In this document: positions 1 to 6,711 of the stretch, one piece after another
Layout: every line of letters starts with the position of its first letter
How positions within the stretch are numbered: position 1 is the first letter of the stretch
Source: Candidatus Roizmanbacteria bacterium
Lineage (GTDB): Bacteria; Patescibacteriota; Microgenomatia; UBA1406
DNA length: 9,066 bases
Direction: 5' to 3'
Assembly: GCA_024653645.1 (NCBI GenBank)
Contig: JANLHK010000122.1
Span: 1-9,066, forward strand
The notes under the pieces: model-generated
What the model saw: the letters and a program-made list of their open reading frames with translations, nothing else
Told to the model about the DNA's origin: nothing
Databases searched by the model: none
Translations under genes and position numbers: made by a program

Positions 1-6
1 AGACGC

Positions 7-32
7 TATACAACTGGCGACCAGTATGTATA
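7..32. repeat. Imperfect hairpin near left edge
   Basis: Outer arms TATAC (7-11) and GTATA (28-32) flank inner arms CTGG (14-17) and CCAG (21-24) around a CGA loop, with a small AA/TAT internal bulge. It lies 80 nt past the antiporter stop, so it could be a weak end-of-transcript structure. It has no T-run on the minus strand and is not a canonical intrinsic terminator. Nothing else recognisable was seen in 1-111, and no gene is called there. Confidence 0.2.
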
Positions 33-111
33 CTAAAGCCAATTTATTTATCACTAACGATCAAAAAATACAATCATTTAAGGAAATTACTATAAAGAAG
101 CTCGTATAAAT

Positions 112-1767
112 TTAGTTGCGCTTCTGCAAAAATTGTTCATGCTTCTCACGTTCTTTCTCAAAAATCTCCGGATCATTCTGGTAATGCACAATCATGCGGG
201 CAGCGTATTGCGCACCCAAATGGTGGGGCATAATCACATAACTGGCCCCTGCTTCATATAATTGCTCAGCTTCATGAGCATAATGAGATAACACAATAAT
301 GTTAGTTTTTTTATTACGGGTACGAATAAACTGTACCAATAACAGGTTTGTTTCAAAATCAGGAATCGTCGATACCGCCAACGATACCCGCTTAAAACCC
401 AACTCGTCTAAAAACTCAGTATCCCCGGCATCTCCATACAAATGAGGGTGTGTTTCATTTTTTAGACGAGTGACGGCGTCTGGATTGAAATCGACAACGA
501 CATAATTCCGTTCTATTTTCTTGAACGATTCTACAAAGTCCCTGCCGACACGATTATATCCGAATAAAACCGTATCATACTTGTTCTCAGGTATCGATCC
601 AACCCGATTGTTTCCTGTTGAAAGTGAAAATAACGAGAGCACCGGTTCGATGGCTGGATACAGTTTATGAGCATACAGTATGAGATAGGTTGAACCCGCA
701 ATGGTGATAACACCTACCATGGTGACGAGTGACACCACCTCCTGTGTGACATATCCTAACCCACTGGCAACGGTAATGAGGATAAACGAAAACTCACTTA
801 CCTGCCCAAAACTGATGGCGGTAAAAAAACTCGTGCGCTTAGTATAGCGCAGTACATTCATAATAACGTACATAATCAACGGATTACCGACCAATACAAA
901 CAAGGTAAGTGCAACCACACTGACCGCCATTGATCCACTCGCCGAAAACGTCATACTTCTGCCCAAGGTAATGAAGAACAGGATAATAAAGAAGTCACGA
1001 AGGGGGCGCAAACGGCTCGAAATTTCAAGTGCATAGGGAGTGAGTGATAACAAAACCCCCGCAATGAGTGCTCCTATCTCAACCGAAAATCCCAACGCAT
1101 AAAATAGACTCGCAAATCCCATACCCCAGGCAATAGAAAATAAAAATAGGAGCTCTTGAGATTTGGCTCCGTAGAGCCCCAGACGCTCCACTATGCGTTT
1201 CGACAAGAGGTACATGGCGAGAATGGCCAGTACCGCTTTAACCCCCATGAGTAAGAATGTCGAAGATCCGGAACTCATGAATACCAAAATCAGGCTCGCC
1301 ACAATATCCTGTACCAGCAGCACACCAATAGCTATTTTTCCGTATAACACATGCATGTCACCCTTGTCCGACAGCAACTTAACAATGATGATAGTCGATG
1401 AAAACGTCAGTGCGAGTGATGTATAGACTGAAGCCATCAAGGGATATCCCAATACCCGCATCACCAAAAATCCCAAGATAGCAGTCAACGATACCTGAGC
1501 TATTCCTGTTAACAACGATGGTTTGCCCACTTCCTGTACTACTCGAGGACTTAAGTTAAGACCAACAATAAACAGCAAAATAGTAACACCAATCTTAGAA
1601 AAGACATCAAGCACCTCAAGCGAGTGACCCATATTAAGCACGTATGGGCCCAACAGTATACCGGTTATAATATATCCCAGTACGGGAGGTTGTCGAAGGA
1701 GGCGACAAATAAACGCCAACAGAGCGGCGGCAACCAGAATAAGACTGAGTTCAACAAAAATACCCAT
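112..1767 (-). CDS. KefB/KefC-like CPA2 cation:proton antiporter with C-terminal TrkA-N domain
   Basis: A 551-residue inner-membrane antiporter, probably exchanging K+ (or Na+) for H+. Residues 1 to about 370 form a hydrophobic Na_H_Exchanger domain of roughly 12-13 helices. Visible family marks are the Q153-D154 pair in a GVLLVQD stretch (the KefB/C-type QD site), SVEIGALIAGV (228-238) and GQVSEFSFIL (321-330). Residues about 398-515 form a TrkA-N/RCK nucleotide-binding domain with a beta-alpha-beta start (LFGYNRVG, 401-408), a ribose-binding-type acid in VVVDFNP (D426) and LYGDAGD (443-449). The glycine motif reads G-Y-N-R-V-G, so the middle glycine of GxGxxG is Asn405. The C-terminal tail (530-551) is short, charged and probably helical. 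An AGGA element lies 10 nt before the ATG. It is the last gene of the ytxH-like/SOD unit, 54 nt after the SOD stop. The ion and the ligand of the regulatory domain cannot be read from sequence. Confidence 0.93.
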   Translation of the reverse strand: MGIFVELSLILVAAALLAFICRLLRQPPVLGYIITGILLGPYVLNMGHSLEVLDVFSKIGVTILLFIVGLNLSPRVVQEVGKPSLLTGIAQVSLTAILGFLVMRVLGYPLMASVYTSLALTFSSTIIIVKLLSDKGDMHVLYGKIAIGVLLVQDIVASLILVFMSSGSSTFLLMGVKAVLAILAMYLLSKRIVERLGLYGAKSQELLFLFSIAWGMGFASLFYALGFSVEIGALIAGVLLSLTPYALEISSRLRPLRDFFIILFFITLGRSMTFSASGSMAVSVVALTLFVLVGNPLIMYVIMNVLRYTKRTSFFTAISFGQVSEFSFILITVASGLGYVTQEVVSLVTMVGVITIAGSTYLILYAHKLYPAIEPVLSLFSLSTGNNRVGSIPENKYDTVLFGYNRVGRDFVESFKKIERNYVVVDFNPDAVTRLKNETHPHLYGDAGDTEFLDELGFKRVSLAVSTIPDFETNLLLVQFIRTRNKKTNIIVLSHYAHEAEQLYEAGASYVIMPHHLGAQYAARMIVHYQNDPEIFEKEREKHEQFLQKRN

Positions 1768-1821
1768 ATATACTACATCCTACTTAAATTCAAGATAGAG
1801 CTCAATAGAAGACCAAAAAAA

Positions 1822-2406
1822 TTATGGAAGCAATTTCAATACCTGCCACCAGGCAGTAATATAGTCAGCTCGGCGGTTCTGATAGGTAAGATAGTAGGCA
1901 TGCTCCCACACATCAAGGCCAAAGATAGGAGCATCGCCCGTGAGATAGGGTGAATCTTGGTTGGGGGTACTATACATCTTAAGCTCACCATTACCATCTC
2001 TCACCAACCAAGCCCATCCGCTGCCAAAACGATTGAGCGCCAGTGCTGAAAAATCCTTTTTAAACTCATCCATTGATCCATAGGTTTTCTCTATCTCAAT
2101 AACCAATGCTGTATCTACTTCCTTTTTGGGACCAAGAATCGACCAGAACAACGTATGATTCAAATGCCCTCCTCCGTGATTGCGCAATGTCATCTTATCT
2201 GCCTCTGCTACAGACAATGAATCGAGTGACTTCATTAACCCATCGAGTGGCTTCTTTTCATACTGAGGGTATTTTTCAAGAAGCGCATTCAGTTTGTCAA
2301 TATAGGCCTGATGATGCTTCGTGTAGTGAATTTCCATGGTGCGGGAGTCAATATGCGGTTCAAGAGCTGAGTAAGTGTAGGGTAATGGTGGCAATTTATA
2401 CGTCAT
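1822..2406 (-). CDS. Superoxide dismutase, Fe/Mn family, Mn-type by active-site Gln
   Basis: A 194-residue cytoplasmic enzyme converting superoxide to oxygen and hydrogen peroxide, complete at both ends and of normal length. It starts with the family pattern KLPPLPYTYSALEPHID. The metal ligands are visible as His27 (MEIHYTKHH), His84 (NHTLFW), Asp165 and His169 (LDVWEHAYY); Tyr35 is the second-sphere tyrosine. The position occupied by the active-site Gln in Fe enzymes is Gly80, while Gln150 in the NQDSP motif supplies it from the C-terminal domain. That arrangement is typical of Mn or cambialistic enzymes. No signal peptide is present. Its ATG overlaps the TGA of the ytxH-like gene by 4 nt (ATGA). 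No strong Shine-Dalgarno is visible, so translation is probably coupled to the upstream gene. The metal assignment is an inference; the family is certain. Confidence 0.97.
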   Translation of the reverse strand: MTYKLPPLPYTYSALEPHIDSRTMEIHYTKHHQAYIDKLNALLEKYPQYEKKPLDGLMKSLDSLSVAEADKMTLRNHGGGHLNHTLFWSILGPKKEVDTALVIEIEKTYGSMDEFKKDFSALALNRFGSGWAWLVRDGNGELKMYSTPNQDSPYLTGDAPIFGLDVWEHAYYLTYQNRRADYITAWWQVLKLLP

Positions 2407-2831
2407 GATTCGATGCGTTTCTCAAACTCGCGTTTGATGTTTTTCCATTGATTTTTAAAATGAGCACGCAATGGTACTAATTTTGCCTTGCTCGTTTCGA
2501 GGTTCTTCTTAAAATGCATGAGTGTTTTTTCAATAGCGGCGGAGTAATCTTCTTCTGTCAACTTACCTGCCTCTTTATACAAATGTGCTGCACGGGTTAA
2601 GACCGAATCTTTAACCTCATTATAAAGCTCAGTGGTTTCATCGCTTTTTTCAGCAAAAAACTGTTTGATGTCCTTATCGACACCTGATTTTTTCAGTGTT
2701 ATATTAAGCTCAACAACCTTCTGCTGTACCCATTCACGATTTTTTTTACCCGATTTGGGAGCAAGAAGCATGCCGGCCAAAGCGCCCAGTGCTGCACCTA
2801 ACATAAACACCATTCCTGATTTTTTTGCCAT
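2403..2831 (-). CDS. YtxH-like membrane-anchored coiled-coil protein
   Basis: A small protein of about 142 residues. The N-terminus is short and basic (MAKKSG), followed by one glycine-rich hydrophobic helix ending in GMLLAPKSGKK, the usual YtxH/GvpP-like signature. The rest is a highly charged, probably alpha-helical and coiled-coil cytoplasmic segment ending FEKRIES. YtxH proteins are linked to general stress in Firmicutes but have no defined biochemical role. The start is placed at 2831; an in-frame ATG at 2849 would add MLCSLL, which does not fit the family and lies upstream of the predicted -10. With the promoter seen here, the mRNA would start at or just before the 2831 ATG. The stop overlaps the SOD start as ATGA. 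Clustering with SOD and an antiporter suggests envelope or oxidative stress. The family call is good; function is unknown. Confidence 0.8.
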   Translation of the reverse strand: MAKKSGMVFMLGAALGALAGMLLAPKSGKKNREWVQQKVVELNITLKKSGVDKDIKQFFAEKSDETTELYNEVKDSVLTRAAHLYKEAGKLTEEDYSAAIEKTLMHFKKNLETSKAKLVPLRAHFKNQWKNIKREFEKRIES

Positions 2832-2839
2832 TAGTAATG

Positions 2840-2868
2840 AGCATAGCATATACGAACTATATTGTAAA
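2840..2868 (-). promoter_or_regulatory. Candidate promoter for the ytxH-like/SOD/antiporter operon
   Basis: On the minus strand, TTTACA (2868-2863) and TATGCT (2845-2840) are 17 nt apart, a good match to a housekeeping sigma-70 promoter. Transcription would begin near 2833, only about two bases before the ATG at 2831, so the message would be leaderless or nearly so. A second, weaker possibility lies upstream: TTGAAC (2910-2905) and TATTAA (2888-2883) with a 16-nt spacer, starting near 2876. Both are inferred from sequence only. Confidence 0.45.
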
Positions 2869-2884
2869 GATACCTCAGTATCTT
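2867..2884. promoter_or_regulatory. 7-bp inverted repeat overlapping the operon promoter (possible operator)
   Basis: AAGATAC (2867-2873) and GTATCTT (2878-2884) are perfect inverted repeats around CTCA. The repeat overlaps the -35 of the proximal candidate promoter and the predicted start site of the distal one, where a repressor site would be expected. No T-run follows it, so it is unlikely to be a terminator. The binding protein is unknown, and a chance palindrome in AT-rich DNA is possible. Confidence 0.35.
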
Positions 2885-3010
2885 AATACACGTATAATAA
2901 TCTTGTTCAAACTAAAAAAGACATAAAATAATTTCTATAAGTCTAAGATTCATATCTAAATACGTACTTATTGTGCCCTGCTATATACCAATGATATAAC
3001 ACTCAATTAC
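2885..3010. other. AT-rich non-coding spacer
   Basis: About 125 bases between the groEL terminator and the ytxH-like promoter region. It is strongly AT-rich on both strands with frequent stop codons. No reading frame, tRNA arm pattern or stable hairpin was seen, apart from the weak distal promoter elements at its edge. Confidence 0.6.
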
Positions 3011-3042
3011 AAAAAGGAGGTGGCGTTTGCCACCTCCTTTTT
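3011..3042 (-). terminator. Intrinsic terminator of groESL
   Basis: A perfect 14-bp inverted repeat (3011-3024 with 3029-3042) encloses a 4-nt loop. The GC-rich core is GGAGGTGGC/GCCACCTCC, and A/T tails give a five-T run on the minus strand. It starts 28 nt past the groEL stop. It is symmetric and would also work on the plus strand, but no plus-strand gene ends here. Confidence 0.93.
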
Positions 3043-3070
3043 AACTCAACAGATCGATTTCTGTAAACGT

Positions 3071-4741
<1,671 letters not shown>

Positions 4742-4757
4742 TTAAATTTGTAAATTA

Positions 4758-5054
4758 TTATTCAACAATTGCCATAACGTCTTTTTGCTCTACCAACAGC
4801 CATTCTTGCATGCCGACTTTTACCTCATTGCCTGCCCATTTCTTATACAGTACCTTCTGGCCTTTTGTAACCACCATAGCAACGGCCTTGCCCTTTTCAT
4901 CGACTGAGCCGGGACCCACCGCCATGATTTCACCCACTTGAGGTTTTTCTTTTGCACTATCGGGAAGCAAAATACCTGATGCTGTTTTAGTTTCAGGGTC
5001 AAGGGGTTTAATTAATACGTAATCAAAGAGAGGTTTGATGCTTTGTGTAGCCAT
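4758..5054 (-). CDS. groES: Co-chaperonin GroES (Hsp10)
   Basis: A complete 98-residue GroES. It forms the seven-membered lid that binds GroEL rings. The beta-barrel start IKPLFDYVLIKPLDPETKT is typical. The GroEL-binding mobile loop (about 17-34) carries the hydrophobic tripeptide Ile28-Leu29-Leu30 in SGILLP. The turn VGPGS (46-50) and the C-terminal VEQKDVMAIVE strand are also present. It is the first gene of the groES-groEL operon, transcribed from the CIRCE-associated promoter upstream with an estimated leader of about 40 nt. The leader before the ATG is AT-only over many bases and shows no Shine-Dalgarno. Confidence 0.98.
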   Translation of the reverse strand: MATQSIKPLFDYVLIKPLDPETKTASGILLPDSAKEKPQVGEIMAVGPGSVDEKGKAVAMVVTKGQKVLYKKWAGNEVKVGMQEWLLVEQKDVMAIVE

Positions 5055-5095
5055 AAGTATTATATATTAGTAATAATTTTTAACGATTCTATGCA

Positions 5096-5111
5096 ATGGT
5101 ATTAATACCAT
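5096..5111. repeat. 16-bp perfect palindrome over the groES -10 region
   Basis: ATGGTATTAATACCAT reads the same on both strands without a spacer and covers the predicted -10 hexamer of the groESL promoter. It is distinct from the CIRCE-like element. It may bind a dimeric regulator, or it may partly reflect the TATTAA-type -10. Confidence 0.5.
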
Positions 5112-5131
5112 ATATACCCTCACATTGTCAA
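5102..5131 (-). promoter_or_regulatory. groESL promoter
   Basis: On the minus strand a perfect -35 TTGACA (5131-5126) is followed after 18 nt by TATTAA (5107-5102). Transcription should start near 5095, leaving a leader of about 40 nt before the groES ATG. The -35 lies partly in the proximal arm of the CIRCE-like operator, as in HrcA-repressed chaperone promoters. Confidence 0.7.
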
Positions 5132-5151
5132 GCAATAGTCGTGAGTGCTAA
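5125..5151. promoter_or_regulatory. CIRCE-like HrcA operator, one arm degenerate
   Basis: On the plus strand the right arm GAGTGCTAA (5143-5151) matches the CIRCE consensus arm exactly. It is separated by exactly nine bases from TTGTCAAGC (5125-5133), which matches TTAGCACTC at five of nine positions. The weak arm contains the groES -35 TTGACA on the minus strand, which may explain its divergence. CIRCE with HrcA is an established heat-shock control of groESL; hrcA itself is not in the window. The exact arm, the 9-nt spacing and the position ahead of groES make chance unlikely. Confidence 0.75.
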
Positions 5152-5174
5152 CCCTCTTCCGATGGTCGTAAATC

Positions 5175-5183
5175 TGCTATTAT
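5175..5183 (+). promoter_or_regulatory. Extended -10 promoter of the secretion operon
   Basis: TGC followed by TATTAT (5178-5183) matches an extended -10 element. No good -35 is seen at 17 nt (5155-5160 is TCTTCC), which is tolerated when TGN is present. The start of transcription would be near 5190, one or two bases before the ATG at 5192, so the mRNA would be leaderless or nearly so. The CIRCE-like site ends 26 nt upstream of the -10 hexamer. Confidence 0.5.
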
Positions 5184-5191
5184 GAATAGAT

Positions 5192-6064
5192 ATGGAACAG
5201 CATCCTATCCCGCGTCAAATAACCACCTTTGAATTTAAACTCGTGGGGCAGCTCACGGTGCGCCAATTCCTGTATCTGGCTCTTGCCTCAGGCGCAGCGG
5301 TATCACTGTTTTTCCTCGTTCCCAAAATCCTGTTTCTTAACTTTCTCGCTGCTACCATTCCGGTGTTGTTTGGTATCGGTTTTGCCTTTGTTCCGATTAA
5401 TGACCGTCCCATGGAGGTATGGGTGCGTAATTTAATAAAGCGCTTAACCTCACCGACTCAGTATTACTTTCGGAAACACAATCGCCCGCCGCGCATTATG
5501 ATGGGCATTACCCTACCACCGAAGGAGGTTATGCTAGAGTACCTGAAGGCAAAGCAAAAACTTGAAGCCTATGAATTTACCAGCCGCAGTAAAAACAAAC
5601 GGGAGGAAATTATGAGCGGTATCAGCGACCAAACAGCGAGTAAAGTGGATCGCGTGAAGACAGCCCTTCAAGCCAGTAAGCCGCTGGTCAAAACTCCGGC
5701 GGTAGCAGTGAAGCTGCCACCATCAGTACCCGTTGCTCAACCAACGGACACGACGGTATCAGTCAAAGAGGAAGAGCTCGCCCACAGTGTTCTGCCGGTC
5801 GGTGGCGATATGTTTACGGTGCAAGGGCTCGCTCTATCAACCAGCAATATTCCCCTGCCGAATATGCTGGTATATTTGCGCGACAACGGTAAAACCGTCC
5901 GCATTATGAGAACCAATGCTCAAGGTGCTTTTTCCAATGCCATTCCGCTTATCAAGAAGCCCTACAGCCTGGTAGTTGAGGATCCTCGCAAAACCTATTC
6001 GTTTGCTACAATGACCATAGACGGCAGTACCATGCCGCTCACGGTTACCGGACAACATATATGA
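5192..6064 (+). CDS. PrgI-family membrane protein with C-terminal carboxypeptidase-regulatory-like domain
   Basis: A 290-residue predicted membrane protein of the type IV secretion-like cluster. Residues 5-100 match the PrgI family of Gram-positive conjugation systems: PIPRQITTFEFKLVGQLTVRQFLYL, then two closely spaced transmembrane helices (about 25-45 and 48-68), then a WVRNLIKRLTSPTQYYF segment. Residues 105-200 are a charged and Pro/Val/Thr-rich linker. Residues about 207-290 resemble a carboxypeptidase-regulatory-like or Ig-like beta domain (VQGLALSTSNIPLPNMLVYL, then TNAQGAFSNAIPL). Simple PrgI proteins are much shorter, so this is an extended form. No Shine-Dalgarno precedes the ATG, but an extended -10 lies just upstream, suggesting leaderless translation. 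The stop overlaps the next start as ATGA. The PrgI part is well supported; the C-terminal domain is a fold guess from pattern. Confidence 0.82.
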   Translation: MEQHPIPRQITTFEFKLVGQLTVRQFLYLALASGAAVSLFFLVPKILFLNFLAATIPVLFGIGFAFVPINDRPMEVWVRNLIKRLTSPTQYYFRKHNRPPRIMMGITLPPKEVMLEYLKAKQKLEAYEFTSRSKNKREEIMSGISDQTASKVDRVKTALQASKPLVKTPAVAVKLPPSVPVAQPTDTTVSVKEEELAHSVLPVGGDMFTVQGLALSTSNIPLPNMLVYLRDNGKTVRIMRTNAQGAFSNAIPLIKKPYSLVVEDPRKTYSFATMTIDGSTMPLTVTGQHI

Positions 6065-6711
6065 AGAGAAAACAAACCGCACCAGTCAAATCAACGACGC
6101 AGGAATTTATTGAACTGCGTGAGGTAGAGGATGATGTTATTTTGCTCAAAGACGGATCATGTGCGCTGGTAGTGGAAACGTCTGCTATTAATTTTTCACT
6201 GCTGGCGGCTGAGGAACAGGATACGCTCGTGTACTCCTTTGGGTCCCTCTTGAATTCATTATCATTCTCCATTCAAATTGCCATTTACTCGGATAAAATG
6301 AATATCTCTGACTACTTACTGTACCTGAACAGCAAATTGAACAAGGAAAACAATCCTACTATTCGCAGCTGGCTGTTAAAGTACATTGATTTTATTAAAA
6401 GCATTGTGACCAAAAATACCATTCTTAAAAAGCGGTTTTTCATAGTCATTCCGTTTTCAAAGCTTGAATTGGGAGCAAAGGCAGCGGTATCAAGCTTTTC
6501 CGCCGATTACCTGTTCCAAAGGGCAAAAACTGCCTTGTACCCCAAGCGTGACCATATTTTGAGGTTACTTTCCCGACTCGGACTGAAAGCCAGTCCATTG
6601 CGCAAAACCGAATTGGTGAACTTTTACTACAATCTCTATAACCCGCACGCCACCGGCGTAGATCTTATTGATGCTTCGATGTTTGAAAGTTACCTCGTAC
6701 ACGGCACATGA
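6061..6711 (+). CDS. TraC-like protein, VirB4 N-terminal-region partner
   Basis: A 216-residue soluble protein with no signal peptide or membrane helix. The segment about 18-85 (VEDDVILLKDGSCALVVETS, then INFSLLAAEEQDTLVYSF and LNSLSFSIQIAIYS) resembles the N-terminal region of TraC/VirB4-type ATPases. KKRFFIVIPFSKLELG (123-138) and the end pattern FYYNLYNP (188-195) also fit the TraC-like proteins I recall upstream of virB4 in CPR genomes. There is no Walker motif, so it cannot hydrolyse ATP alone. It overlaps both neighbours by 4 nt (ATGA at 6061-6064 and 6708-6711), implying coupled translation and probably fixed stoichiometry with VirB4. With VirB4 it totals 813 residues, close to an ordinary full-length VirB4/TraC. 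A role as a detached VirB4 domain is an inference. Confidence 0.72.
   Translation: MKRKQTAPVKSTTQEFIELREVEDDVILLKDGSCALVVETSAINFSLLAAEEQDTLVYSFGSLLNSLSFSIQIAIYSDKMNISDYLLYLNSKLNKENNPTIRSWLLKYIDFIKSIVTKNTILKKRFFIVIPFSKLELGAKAAVSSFSADYLFQRAKTALYPKRDHILRLLSRLGLKASPLRKTELVNFYYNLYNPHATGVDLIDASMFESYLVHGT

Noticed and set aside
2850..3010. tRNA, small RNA or small protein in the spacer between groEL and the ytxH-like gene
   Set aside because: No cloverleaf arms, no GGTTCRA-type T-loop in a proper context, and no open frame of useful length were found.
5059..5064. Perfect TATAAT on the minus strand just before groES
   Set aside because: No -35 lies at a suitable distance, and it would start transcription at or inside the ATG. 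The TTGACA/TATTAA pair beside the CIRCE-like site is a better promoter.
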